Shown here: piece after piece, positions 11,871 through 23,300 of the stretch | Numbering within the stretch: the first letter of the stretch is position 1 | Layout of the letters: the number at the start of each line of letters is the position of its first letter | Assembly: GCA_009599575.1 (NCBI GenBank) | Contig: VWND01000033.1 | Span: 124,001 to 188,000 of the forward strand | Source of the DNA: Blumeriella jaapii | Taxonomy: Eukaryota; Ascomycota; Leotiomycetes; Helotiales; Drepanopezizaceae | Reading direction: 5' to 3' | Length of the DNA: 64,000 nt | Program-made: the position numbers and the translations under genes | Notes under the pieces: generated by a model | What the model was told of the DNA's origin: nothing | Databases searched by the model: none | What the model saw: the letters and a program-made list of their open reading frames with translations, nothing else

Positions 11871-14800
11871 TTATTTCTCCGTCCGAAAAAAGCGCGCCCT
11901 CGAGCTTTTATCCATTAATACGTTATTATTTAAATAATCGTACGAGTTCAAACCTTCGGAATACGTTTTCAGCCAATTTATAAGTTTTGCAAAAAAACCC
12001 AAAAGCTTTTTATGCGCCAAATAAAAATCGCGCACTTTTAAAAAAGCATATATAAAATCAAACGCGAAATACTACGTAAGATTTTTATTTAAGCCTATTT
12101 AAAAAACTTTATATTAAAAAGTCTTCCGCTGCATTCGATAAGCGATTAATTTTTCGATTTTATATTTAAACTTATTAATTATATTAATAAATTCAAAAGC
12201 TAAATTAATCTGATTTAAAAACGCGTCGTCAGCTGCTTTACGCAGTCGACTAGCGTGAAAAACTGAATGTACGTTTATAATATTAAAAAAATTTAATTTA
12301 AAAGCGTTATCGAAAATTTTGGCTACAATTTTAAAAAAGCCGTTTATAAAATTGTCGAGCTTGCGAAAAAGCCGGAAAATCGAAAATAAACGCATATCGA
12401 ACTATACGTAATCGCTAACGTTAAAATCGATCGCGCGGCGAGATTTATTCGTATTTCTTTTTATTTTGTCGTAAGCTTATTAAAAATGCGATTTAACGAA
12501 GTTCCAAGCGTCGTAATAGCGGCGAACGTACGTACGAGCTTCGTTTGCGTTTAATTTATATAAAAAATTAAAAAAAAAAAAAGTATCGAGCTTCCAATTT
12601 CAATTAATATAAAAAGTATAATCGTATACAATTTCAAAAAATAAAAAGCTATTTAAATTCTCGTAAAAAAAGACTATTTAAGCGAAATTTATTATTAAAA
12701 AAAATTCGCTCTAATCGTTTTAATAAAAATTCACGAAAAGTCGAAAGCGTTTTTGCAAATATTAATTATAAATTTCGGTTTGATTATCGGTTTCGAAATA
12801 AGCGGCTGTCGAAAGCTTTAATTGCGTACCGAATATTTTGTTTAATTTAAATCAGAAGATAAACTAATATTAAAAGCTACGATCGCTAATAATACTTTTT
12901 AAAAAGCTAAAATACTTATACACGTGGAATATATATAATTTAGCGAAGCTTCGAGCGTCGATATTTTTATAACAGAAAATCGAAATAATTTGTTTAAAAA
13001 AGCGATTTATTACTACGAATACGTTATCGTAATCGTATTTGTTTTTATTAAAGCTGCAAAAATCTATTATAATATGTTTTCAAAAATGGTTAAAAACAAA
13101 AAAAAGCTGAAAAAAGCCGAGGCGCTTATTTTTTAAAATAAAACTTTTTCGATAAGCGTAGCAATTGCGATAATATTATTTTACGAAAGCTGTTATACCT
13201 TGTTAATAATATTAGTCCGAAAGCAATTGCGTAGTTTTGCGAGCGCTAAAATAAGCGGTGAAAATTTGATTGTGCATTTTTCGTACAAAGGCCAGACGAA
13301 AATAATCGACGTTTAATATTATTAAACGACCGTAATATAACAGCAGATCGCGTTTAAATATATACGAAATATTATTATCGTCGTTTTTTTTCGTAGCGTT
13401 TCGTACAGTTTTTTTTCGAAAAGTTATTAAACTGCTAGCTATGCGATTAGCGTAAAAAATTTGATTAACGATACGAAATACGAAAAAAAAATCAGTTATT
13501 TTAACGATAAAAACAGCTGTTTCGAAAGCCGTGGAAAATCGAAGTTTTTTAATTAAAAAGCGGTAATCGATTTGATTTGCTCGAAAAAAAGTTTGCAAGC
13601 GCTAAATGCGTTTAAAAAAATTTTAGCGATCGAATTCGTTCGTACGACGTATTAATGCGTTAGCTAAAAAATTATGTTTACTTGGTTTGTACGTAATAAA
13701 AAAATTATAATCGGCGAGAAGCTCGGCCCAGCGTGCTTATCGAACGTTTAAAAGTTTAAAAGTCATAAAATACTTTAAAACTTTATAATTAGTAATAATT
13801 TTGATTTAATAAATTAAGCCAGCTAATTCAGCACGAAAATTGCCTAAAAATCTTACGATTACGAGCATTTTTTTATCGTATACGACGTAGTTTAGCTTTG
13901 CGAAAGCTATAATTTTGCTAAAATAGGCGATTAAAAGCCAATCGTTATTATAAAATTGCGAAAACACAAAAGCTACTACGCCGTCGAAAACGTTAATTTC
14001 TAATATGCAAAAAAGATTTTACTTATAATATTATAAAACTGATACAGTAGTAAAAGCTAGTATAAAAAAATCGAAACTTTTTTAATATTTAAAAGTGAAA
14101 TTATAAAAAACGTTAGCCTTAGTTAAATAAATCAAAAACTTTGCAATTATATCGTAGTTTCGAATAAAACGTCGGTAAAAGTTACAAAAACCAAAAAAGC
14201 TTTATACACTTTTTATAATAATAAAAAGCTTTTAATAGGCGATTACGGAAACTTTTTTTAAATCTATTTTTAAGCTTTTAATAAAAATAATAAAACCTAA
14301 ATAACGGATCCGAATAACGTTGAATTTAAACTTCCGAATATCGGCCTATAATCCAGCGTCAGCGAGCTTTTAAAACACTTTGCGAACGTATATAATATAT
14401 TTTAAAAAATCGGACGAATAAATAAAAATATTATCCAGGTATATAATACAAATCGTTTAAATAATCGAAAAAAACGTCGTTTATATAACGTTGGTAAATT
14501 ACGGATTTATTAATAAAGCCAAAAAGTAGCATTTTGCATTTATAAACGCCGTAACGCGTACGAAACGTCGTTAGTTTTTTATTAGCGAAATTTATTCGAA
14601 TTTTATAAAAAGCTTAACGAATATCGAATTTTGTAAAAATTCGTGCTTTCGAAAAACAAACAAAAGTTTTATCGATAAAAAAAAAAAATAACGATTTTTA
14701 CGAATAATATTATTAAAAGCTCGATAATCGATACAAAAACGTAATAAACCGTCGGGTTTTTTAGCGAAAAGCATTAAAACAGCGAAAAAAGCGGTAGAAA

Positions 14801-15133
14801 GTTCGATAAAGCTTTTGTTAAAATTATTTTATAAATAAGTTTTAATAATTTCGAACTCTGAAATCGATATTTTGTATAAAAAAGTATATTTCAGCTTTTT
14901 TTTACTTATAATAAACTCGATTTTATGATCGTAAAGCCGGTAAAAAGCTAGCTCGTTATTGGCGGCCTTAAAAAACACGTGTTCGAAGTTTTTATATTCC
15001 GGGGAAAAAAATTCGAAAAAAGATTTATTCGAAATTAACTCTGCTAAACTAATTAAAAAGGTCGAAATCGATATTTTATTAATTTTAAAACGTTCGAAAA
15101 AATTATAAAATTAAATTTTAAAAAAAATATTAT
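11871..15133 (-). pseudogene. B1 pol, RT to chromodomain, degenerate
   Basis: Read from 15133 downwards. RT: an FFKAANNELAFYRLYDHKIE-like stretch near 14990-14900, then LFAKKPDGLLRFCIDYRAF at about 14774-14715. RNase H follows, and integrase lies at about 13600-12400 (a 128-codon frame at 13212-13598 covers the segment before the zinc-binding domain). A chromodomain near the 3' end includes YKIEKLIAYRMQRK at about 12114-12170. Frame order and residues match B2, which is better preserved. Most interruptions are TAA/TAG. The gene stops here because A3 is inserted at 15134; it continues at 40433. Confidence 0.8.
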
Positions 15134-15399
15134 TGTAAAAGTAGATAGGAAAACCAGATTAATACGGCTATATATCGGTGGGTAAGATAGTCTAGGGAAT
15201 CCCTAAAAAAGACTGAAAAAAGAAAAAAAAAATGAATAAAAGTATAAATTGGACTGCGTGCTTATAATACTATTTAAAGGAGTGCTTTGCTTTTATATCT
15301 GTTAAAGGTAATCAATGGCAAGGGGTTTCGGAGGGGTCTATGCCTCGACTATAGCTAAAACTATTAATTTTTATTAATATAAAATATCACCGTTTTATA
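15134..15399 (-). repeat. A3 3' LTR (266 bp)
   Basis: Plus strand TGTAAAAGTAGATAGG to CCGTTTTATA. It might be taken for a solo LTR, but the sequence to its right is A3 interior and its partner LTR is at 40162-40428, flanked by the matching TTAT. Confidence 0.8.
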
Positions 15400-15439
15400 T
15401 TCTGTTTCAAATAATATACGTAGTCGTTTTTAATTACGA

Positions 15440-16159
15440 CTAAAGAAAAATATAATTTTAATAAATTCAATTTAGTCTATTTTATATAATTTAAAAACCA
15501 ATTAATTAAAAACCGAACTTTTTAGCTTTATACTTTTTTAGTTTTTTAATTTGTTTTTAGCTTTTTTGCTGTTGGTTTTTGCGGAGGGGTAGCGTTTCGC
15601 TTATCGTTTAAATTATTTTGTTTATTTTGCTTTTTTGAAAAATAGCTCGATAAAATATTAATCGAGATATCGTTTAAATTTACGAACGTTTTAATAGTTT
15701 TTTCGTCGATAATATTATTAAATATCGCCGCGACGGGTGCTTTTCACGATTTTTCTGCGTAAATAATAAATTTCAGCTTTTAAATATGGTTTTACGTTTT
15801 GTAAAAAGCGTTAAAAAGTTTTGTATTGAAATCGTAAAAATAATCGATTAGTTCGTCGTAATTAAAACCGATTAACGCTTTTGCTTCGCGCAAAATTAAT
15901 AGATCGGATTATAGTTGTTTATCGACGAATGCTTTTGAAAAGGTTTCGAAGCTTGTAAAAAAGATTATTTTACGGAATAATTCGGAAATAATCGTTTGCA
16001 ATCGAAACCACCGAAAATATTATAATTGTTTTCGCCGTAATACAAATAATATCAGATTGCTTATCGGATTGTCGTTTTCGAAATAATTTTTGTATTTTTG
16101 CGCCGTATAATTGTTCGAATAAATTAGTATCGCGCCGTCGGTTTTTTGAGTTCTGAATC
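15440..16159 (-). pseudogene. A3 downstream frame (ORF3), C-terminal piece
   Basis: Minus-strand reading from 16159 gives one frame with only a few TAA/TAG stops: RTQKTDGAILIYSNNYTAQK, then KNYFENDNPISNLILFV, a segment with SDLLILREAKALIGFNYD, and a Pro/Lys-rich end (ATPPQKPTAKKLKTN) shortly before the 3' LTR. It continues exactly the frame at 23965-24187 across the D1-B2 insertion (KQKVFVRF then RTQKTDG), with GATTC as the shared target bases. I do not recognise the product. It is not a usual Ty3 domain. Confidence 0.6.
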
Positions 16160-16384
16160 TGTGACGACGTGGCCCGTTCGGCTCGGCCCTTCGGCTTCCC
16201 GGCCTTGGCCCCCTTGGCCCCCTTGGCCCCTTGGCCCCGGCCCTTCGGCCCTTCGGCCTTCCGGCCCCTGCCGAACCTTAAACCTATATGTATATAGCTC
16301 CTTCCAGCAGAACCTCTTCCAGGTTCTGCACCTTGATATTCTAAGCCCTTCGCCTACCTGTTCTCCAGCATACGTGTCGTCACA
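16160..16384 (+). repeat. D1 5' LTR (225 bp)
   Basis: Begins TGTGACGACGTGGCCC, contains a GC-rich array of CCTTGGCCC and CCCTTCGG units, and has a perfect 9-bp hairpin (GCAGAACCT, 5-base loop, AGGTTCTGC) near 16307-16329. It ends GTCGTCACA. The array is longer than in D2, giving 225 against 212 bp. Confidence 0.9.
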
Positions 16385-16807
16385 TTATATCAAGGTCAAA
16401 TCCTTTTCAGCCTCGAAGCTACACCTTTATCTTTCAGACTACTTCGGCGTCTGTAACCTTTCTACTGCGACGCCGCCACACCGCCTTTTTCGCTGTAGCC
16501 AGCTTTTGCAGCAAACGTTACACCACCTTTGAAGCTCTTATCGATCAAAACTCCTTCGAGCCTACCAATTCAGTCAATTTTCCTCGCCCGAGCACGCTGC
16601 GGTGAAGACTCCGCGAGAAGGCCGACGATTTTTCCGGCGATTTACCCCCCCCCCTGCACCACTTCCGCTGAACACCGAGATACTGTTCACAAACCGGCAA
16701 ATTCGGACCTTTTCATTAAGCGTTCCGACCAGCTATCCGACCGATTTCTTCGAATACGCGCCTTCCTTTTCAGTATTTCGACGTTTTCTTTCGATACAGC
16801 TGTTCTG

Positions 16808-17182
16808 ATGGAGCCTGCCGTTATTCGACTAGCCTTTTGGCTACAAAACCTCATAAACGCGAAACACCAGTATACGCGCAGCCTCGATACGTGTACGCGG
16901 AATTTGGTTAAAGCTATTACTAGTCGACATAAGGCTCCTGCCACCCCTCTCACTCCTGTTTCTACCTTGGCCGACTATCAAGCCAGATTAACTCGATTTT
17001 CGGTATTAATATACGACAAATTGGCCGCAAAGCCCCCTTCTCCACCACCAGCGCCAGCGCCGGCGCCTGAACGCGATTATACCCCCTTTTTGCAGGAAAT
17101 CATCGATGTAACGCGTAATGTGGAGGGCCTGATATTGAACCAAGCCGAGCAAATGGATTTTGTTGTCGATAGGGTTAGTTAA
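16808..17182 (+). CDS. D1 small conserved protein, unknown (gag-like?)
   Basis: Intact 124-codon frame starting MEPAVIRLAFWLQNLINAKH. It is followed by a basic middle (TRNLVKAITSRHKAP), a Pro/Ala-rich linker (KPPSPPPAPAPAPERD) and a C-terminal segment with hydrophobic spacing suggesting a short helix or coiled coil (FLQEIIDVTRNVEGLI). The frame is also open upstream to an ATG at 16529 (217 codons), but only the part from 16808 is conserved in D2, so I prefer this start. I see no zinc knuckle, protease or enzyme motif. The most plausible guess is a reduced Gag of the kind found in TR-GAG elements; this is inference. It is one of the few intact transposon frames in the window. Confidence 0.55.
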   Translation: MEPAVIRLAFWLQNLINAKHQYTRSLDTCTRNLVKAITSRHKAPATPLTPVSTLADYQARLTRFSVLIYDKLAAKPPSPPPAPAPAPERDYTPFLQEIIDVTRNVEGLILNQAEQMDFVVDRVS

Positions 17183-17310
17183 GGAGTAAATGGCGACTTA
17201 TATGCAAGATGGCTTGCAGAGGACGTATGCGAGGGGCTGTATTGCAATTGGGTTGATTTTGGCGCTCGAGGGCGAACGCTCACTACGTTATGCTATAACT
17301 CCGTTCTTTT

Positions 17311-17325
17311 CGGACGGGGGGGTAG
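17311..17325 (+). promoter_or_regulatory. D1 polypurine tract
   Basis: CGGACGGGGGGGTAG lies directly before the 3' LTR at 17326 and would prime plus-strand cDNA synthesis. The B elements have the matching TTCGGACGGAGAGATAA at the same place, and both families share GCTCGAGGGCG a little upstream. Confidence 0.75.
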
Positions 17326-17550
17326 TGTGACGACGTGGCCCGTTCGGCTCGGCCCTTCGGCTTCCCGGCCTTGGCCCCCTTGGCCCCCTTGGCCCCTTGG
17401 CCCCGGCCCTTCGGCCCTTCGGCCTTCCGGCCCCTGCCGAACCTTAAACCTATATGTATATAGCTCCTTCCAGCAGAACCTTTTCCAGGTTCTGCACCTT
17501 GATATTCTAAGCCCTTCGCCTACCTGTTCTCCAGCATACGTGTCGTTATA
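17326..17550 (+). repeat. D1 3' LTR (225 bp)
   Basis: Same as the 5' LTR except for about three C-to-T differences; its end reads GTCGTTATA. It is followed by TTAA and then the LTR of B2. Confidence 0.9.
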
Positions 17551-17554
17551 TTAA

Positions 17555-17824
17555 TGTAACGATCTAATCAGTCGAAGGGCTGGGAGATCAGTCAACTGGT
17601 CGCCGTGTTCATATGGTATGAGAACGAGCCTTTGGTTCTGTAACAACAAAAATATTTATTTAGAATTAACAACTGCAGAAGGCAGAGGTTGCTAAGGAAA
17701 GAAAGCTTTATATATATGATAGTTTCTATAGTTGATGGGGAGACTTATCAGAAGACCAGAAAGTTTGCAATTATACGTAGTTGCTGGAATAATATACGAG
17801 GTGGCAAAAGAGTGAATCGTTACA
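17555..17824 (-). repeat. B2 3' LTR (270 bp)
   Basis: Plus strand TGTAACGATCTAATC to GAATCGTTACA. It has one extra AAC unit (AACAACAAAAATA) compared with B1, shared with the B2 5' LTR. Confidence 0.9.
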
Positions 17825-20800
17825 TTATCCTTCCGTCCGAAAAAAGCGCGCCCTCGAGCTTTTATTTATTAGTACGTTATTATTTAAATAATCGTACGAG
17901 TCTAAATCTTCGGAATATGCTTTTAGCCAGTTTATAAGTTTTGCAAAAGGACCGGAAAGCTTTTTATGCGCCAAATGAAAATCGCGCATTTTTAAAGAAG
18001 CGTATATAAAATCAGACGCGGGGTACCACGTGAGATTTTTATTTAAGCTTATTTAAAAAGCTTTGTATTAAAGGGTTTTCCGCTGCATTCGACAGGCGAT
18101 TAATTTTTCGATTTCGTATTTAAGCTTATTAATTATATTAATAGATTCAGAGGCTGAGTTAATTTGATCTGAAAGCGCGTCGTTAGCTGTTTTACGCAGT
18201 CGATTAGCGTGAAAAACTAAGTGTACGTTTATAATATTAAAAAGGTCTAGCTTAAAAGCGTTGTCGAAAATTTTGGCTATAATTTTAAAAGGGCCGTTTA
18301 TAAAGTTGTCGAGCTTGCGGAAGGGCCGAAAGGTCGGAAATGGGCGCATATCGAGCCATACGTAGTCGCTAACGTTAAAATCGATCGCGCGGCGAGATTT
18401 ATTCGCATTTTTTTTTATTTTGTCGTAGGTTTGTTAAAAATGCGATTTGGCGAGGTTTCAGGCGTCGTAATGGCGGCGAGCGTACGTACGAGTTTCGTTT
18501 GCGTTTAGCTTATATAAAAGGTTGGAGAAAAGGAAAGTATCGAGCTTTTAGTTTTAATTAGTATAGGAAGTGTAATCGTATATAATTTTAAAAAGTAAAA
18601 GGCCATTTAGATTTTCGTAAAAAAGAATTATTTGAGCGAAATTTATTATTAGGAAAATTCGTTTTAATCGTTTTAATAAAAATTTACGAAAGGTCGAAAG
18701 CGTTTTTGCAAATATTGGTTGTAAATTTCGGTCTGACTATCGGTTTTAAAATGAGCGGCTGTCGAAAGTTTTAGTTGCGTACCGAGTATTTTGTTTAATT
18801 CAGACCAGAAGATAAATTAATATTAAGGGCCACGATCGCTAATAATATTTTTTAAAGGGCCAAAATATTTGTATACGTGGAATATATACAATTTGGCGAG
18901 GTTTCGAGCGTCGATATTCTTATAGCAAAAAATCGAAATAGCCTGCTTAGAAAAGCGATTTATTATTACGAATACGTTATCGTAACCGTATTTGTTTTTA
19001 TTAAAACTGCAAAAGTTTATTATAACGTACTTTTAAAAATGGTCAGGAACAGGAAAAAACTAAAAAAAGCCGGAGCGCTTATTTTTTAAAACAGAATTTT
19101 TTCGATAAGCGTGGCAGTTGCGATAGTATTGTTTTACAAAAGCTGTTATACCTCGCCAATAATATTGGTCCGAAAGCAATTGCGTAGTTTTGCGAACGTT
19201 GAAATAAGCGATAAAAATCTGGTCGTGTATTTTTCGTATAAGGGCCAAACGAAAATAATCGACGTTTGGTATTATTAAACGACCGTAATATAGCAGTAAA
19301 TCGCGTTTAAATGTATACGAAGTGTTATTATCGTTTTTTTTCGTAGCGTTTCGTACAGCTTTTTTTCGGAAGGCTATCAGACTGCTAGCTGTGCGATTAG
19401 CGTGGAAAAGCTGGTCGACGATACGGAATGCGAATAAAAGATTAATTATTTCAACGATAGAAACAGCTGTTTCGAAAGCCGTGGACGGTCGAAGTTTTTT
19501 AGTTAAAAAACGGTGATCGATCTGATCGGCTCGAAAGAGTGTTTGTAGGCGCTGAGTGCGTTTAAGAGAGTTTTGGCGGTCGAGTTTGTTCGTACGACGT
19601 ATTAATGCGTTAGCCAAAAAGTTGTGTTTATTTGATTTATACGTAATAAGAAAGTTGTAATCGGCGAAAAGTTCGGCTCAGCGTGCTTGTCGAGCGTTTA
19701 AAAGTTTAAAGGTTATAAAATATTTTAAGGTTTTATAATTAGTAATTATTTTGATTTGATAAACTGAATTAATTAGTTTAGCACGAAAATTGCTTAGAAA
19801 TTTTACGATTGCGAGCATTTTTTTGTCGTATACGACGTAGTTTAGTTTTGCGAAAGCTATGGTTTTGTTAAAATAAGCGATTAAGAGCTAATCGTCGTTA
19901 TAGAATTGCGAAAGCATAAAAGCTATTACGCCGTCGGAAGCGTTAGTTTTTAATATGCAAAAAAGGTTTTGTTTGTAATATTATAAAACTGGTGCAGTAA
20001 TAAAAGCTAGTGTAAAAAGGTCGAAACTTTTCTAATATTCAGAAGTGAAATTGAAAAAAACGTTAGCTTTGGTTAAATAAACCAAAAGCTTTGCAATTAT
20101 ATCGTAGTTTCGAATAAAACGTCGGTAAAAGTTACAAAAACCAAAAAAGCTTTGTATACTTTTTATAATAGTAGGAAGCTTTTAATAGGCGATTACGAAA
20201 ACTTTTTCTGGATTTATTTTTAAGTTTTTAATCGAAATAATAAAGTCTAGATAACGGGTTCGTATAACGTTAAATTTAGACTTTCGAATATCGGCTTGTA
20301 ATTCAGCGTCAGCGAGCTTTTAAAACATTTTGCGAACGTATATGGCGTGTTTCAAAATCGGACGAATAAATAAAAATATTATTCAGGTATACAATGCAGA
20401 AATCGTTTAAATAATCGAAGAAAACGTCGTTTATATAACGTTGGTAAATTACGGGTTTATTAATAAGGCCAAAAGGTAGCATTTTGCATTTATAAGCGCC
20501 GTAACGCGTACGAAACGTCGTTAGTTTTTTATTGGCGGGGTTTATTCGAATTCTGTAAAAGGTTTAACGAATATCGAGCTTCGTAAAAATTCGCGCTTTC
20601 GAAAAACGAGCAAGGGTTTTATCGATAAAAGAGAAAAAATAGCGATTCTTACGAGTAATATTATTAAAAATTCGATAATCGATACAAAAACGCAGTGAAT
20701 CGTCGGGTTTTTTAGCGAAAAGTATTAAAGCAGCGAAAGGAGCGGTGGAAAATTCGATAAAACTTTTATTAAGATTGTTTTGCAGATAAGTTTTAATAAT

Positions 20801-20940
20801 TTCGAGTTTTGAAATCGATATTTTGTACAAAGGAGTGTATTTCAGCTTTTTCTTATTTATAATAAGTTCGATTTTATGGTCGTAAGGCCGGTAAAAAGCT
20901 AGTTCGTTATTGGCGGCTTTAAAAAACACGTGTTCGAAGT
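17825..20940 (-). pseudogene. B2 pol: RT, RNase H, integrase, chromodomain
   Basis: Read downwards from 20940. RT: FYRPYDHKIELIINKKKLKY, SKLEIIKTYLQNNLNKSFIE, LRFCIDYRIFNN, KIFTKLDIR-like sequence, and the active site as FCIVYLNNIFIYS near 20350-20420 (functional form YLDD). RNase H: a KTNASDGVIAFML segment (Asp to Asn) near 20000-19900. Integrase zinc domain at 19220-19100: RKIHDQIFIAYF, SDQYYWRGITAFVKQ, NCHAYRKN (H-H-C-C degraded). Core at 19060-18600, including a degenerate SDRGP box. Chromodomain at about 18140-17950: KYEIEKLIACRMQRK, then LTWYPASDFIYASLKMRDFH. The frame closes with ARFFRTEG and a stop at 17825-17827, touching the LTR. This domain set defines a chromovirus. Confidence 0.9.
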
Positions 20941-21830
20941 TTTTGTATTTCGGGGGAAAAGATTCGAAGAAAGGTTTATTCGAAATTAGTTTTGCTAAGC
21001 TGATTAAAAGGGTCGAAATCGATATTTTATTGGTTCTGAAACGTTCGAAAAAATTGTAAGATTAGGTTTTGAAGGAAATGTTATACGTAAGGTCGTTTAG
21101 TATTTTATCGATTTCGTATAGGAAAGTTGAAAATATTTCAATTGCTTTTTTTTTGGAGATTAATTTAAAAGCGTATGCAATAATTTGGCAGATGGAAATT
21201 GGGTAAGCAGTAGATTAAGAGATTCGTTTTCGAATTAATCGTTTGAAAAGTTTAAAAGGTGGCTTGTTTGAATTATCGATTATATTAAGCTGAAAGGCTA
21301 TCGCGGCGAGGGTTTTTCGGTTTTTGATGTAATTGTTTTTCGTAGAACGAAAAAGTTGTTTTGACGAAAAGAAAAAAGAAGAAGAAGAAATAATAAAAGA
21401 GAGATCGGCAGCTTGGAAAGGTGGTGTAATTTCTTATATTATTTTATTAGCGTCGCTATCGAAATTAACACCGCGAATGAAATTCGATTTTTTCGCGCTT
21501 CGCATAGCGTCGTAAATCTGTTATAATTGGTCAAGGTTTTTATTACGTTTTACAGCGTCGTTTTGGTGGCGAGATTAAATTTTTCGGGGATGTAAATAAA
21601 AGATTTTAATACAACGAGCGTAAAAGGCTGTGGGAGGGTAAAACTTCGGCTAATAAAGCTTGCGTTTATTATAGTTTAATAGAATTTGATATTCGGCCAA
21701 TTAAGCTTTTTCTAGAATTATATTATGATTTCCGAAGTTGGTAATTAAAAAAGAAATAAACGATTGTATTCGATTGTTAATAATAAGGTTGAAAAGCGTA
21801 AAATATATGATTAAATGGCTACGAGCTTTA

Positions 21831-22058
21831 TTATACTTTTTTATAAGAAAAAAAGCCGGGAGAGATTGAATTAAAGGTTTTAAAAAAAAAAGAAAAGGAT
21901 TTAATCAGCGCCGAATCGATTAACGTATAACCGTTCGCTTTAAAATCGGCGAACGCTTTCATTTTGTACGAAAGGCCATTTTTAATAAGTGTAACGAAGA
22001 TTATTAATGAATCGCTATTAAAAAGCTTTCGAACGTTAAAATAACGCATATCGCGCAA
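21831..22058 (-). pseudogene. B2 protease domain
   Basis: This 75-codon minus-strand frame includes KAFADFKANGYTLIDSALIK. Comparison with the fungal Ty3 protease motif D-S-G-A-N-G shows Gly replaced by Lys (GGG to AAA type change), so the active-site loop is lost. Copies B1 (about 41250-41400) and B3 (about 51360-51530) show the same region with Glu or Lys at that site. It lies between gag and RT as expected. Confidence 0.75.
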
Positions 22059-22439
22059 TACGTTTAAAAAGAAGGTTTTGCTTAGGCTTGGGCGTTTCCT
22101 CGATTGGCGAGAAAGCTTTTAATTTTCTTATATGTATTTTGGAAGTCGTTTGGAGGGGGGTTTTCGTTTTTACTATTATTATCGGAAAGCGAATTTTCGG
22201 CCGGTTCGACTTCGTTTATATTTATTAGCCTGAAAAGGTTTTTGGGTGGAACCGAAAGTCGGCCCGTAAAAGGTTTTACAAATTAGCTTTTTTGAACTTT
22301 TTGGTATGGAATAAAAAACGAGCGTTGTCGTTGGTCCGATCGAAAAGAAAAAACGCCAGAGGGGGCGTTTTGGCGTGGAAAAAAAGAAAAAACAAAAGGC
22401 TGAAAAGGAGCCTGTGGAGCATTTGGACGATTTTCGTAC

Positions 22440-23300
22440 GTACGATTTGACTCGTAGTATGCTTTGATTAAGAATTTACTATTTTAATAAATAATAGACT
22501 TGGTAAAGCGATTCGCGTATAAAATTCGTTTAGCCAATTGATTTTGTTTTTTTTATCGGACGGCGGTAAGCTAATTTTTAAAGATCGTTATACGCGCCTA
22601 TTCCAAATGCAGCTTTTTTCGTAAACGCTTTGGTATTTTGTCGCGGAAAGCGTTCCGAAGCTGTTTATCGGTCCGTATTTAGGTGTTCGCTGCGAAAATG
22701 GAAAATCGCAGATAAAATCGCTAAAAATCGTCGTGCGTATTTATTGCAAGTATTTTAAATTCGTTTTCGGCTTTTTAAACGTCGGAAGGGTCGGCCAGAA
22801 AATCGGCGACTTTTTTAATTAATTTTTCGAAAAGTATAGGGTCGGAGCGGTTTAAAATACGCGGAGTTAGAAATTCTTTTGTTACGCTTTCGGTTTGATC
22901 GAATATGTAATTTTTGCGAAATCGATCGCTAGCGAAATAATCGTGGTAAAATTCGAGATTATCGAGAATTTTAGTTTTTTAATGGCGTGCTTTGTAATTT
23001 TTATTATTATTTAGTTTAAACTTAAGGTTCGGAACGCGCTTTATACGAGCTAGTCGAAAATTAGCAGATAAATAGGAATTATAGCGTTTAAAAAGCGCGC
23101 TAGGGTTTTGGCCGTTAAAAAAAGATTTAAAAAAAGTTCGCGAAAAGCGTGGAGGTTGATTTGCAGCGTTTGTTGATTAAAATAAAACGTTGCGAAAAGA
23201 AGGAAAAGCAGCAAATTCGCGATTGGCAGAAGCACGTTCGATAGATTTTATTAAACGTTTTGATTAAAAGGTTTGTCGCAATCGTATAGCTTTCAGAAAT
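22440..23300 (-). pseudogene. B2 gag, degenerate
   Basis: The minus strand reads as a typical Ty3/gypsy capsid. There is a stretch with PNLKFKLNNNKNYKARH, then HDYFASDRFRKNYIF, SDVQKAENEFKILAINTHDD, FYLRFSIFAANT and LRNAFRDKIPKRLRKKLHLE. The pattern of a retrotransposon-gag fold (conserved F-x-L-R-F near the end of capsid) is clear. In-frame stops fit mutated Trp and Gln codons. A separate 61-codon frame at 23050-23235 belongs to its N-terminal part. Confidence 0.7.

Larger units (their letters stand above)
16160..17550 (+). mobile_element. Non-autonomous mini LTR retrotransposon D, copy 1 (D1)
   Basis: A 1,391-bp element with 225-bp LTRs (16160-16384, 17326-17550) and about 940 bp of interior. 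The ends are TGTGACGAC/GTCGTCACA. There is a polypurine tract before the 3' LTR and one small open frame, but no protease, RT or integrase. The two LTRs differ at only about three positions, all C to T, and GC content is far above the surroundings, so it is young or escaped RIP. The left flank GAATC has no partner immediately to the right; the partner GAATC lies after B2 at 23960 (see findings). It fits the TRIM or TR-GAG type of small LTR element. Confidence 0.85.

Noticed and set aside
15134..15399. Solo LTR of family A
   Set aside because: Its right flank is A interior, and the matching LTR and target duplication lie at 40162-40432, so it is one end of A3.
16146..16532. 128-codon Pro-rich frame over the D1 LTR, also at 17327-17554 and 43474-43791
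   Set aside because: It is a reading through the GC-rich LTR array and occurs wherever the LTR occurs.
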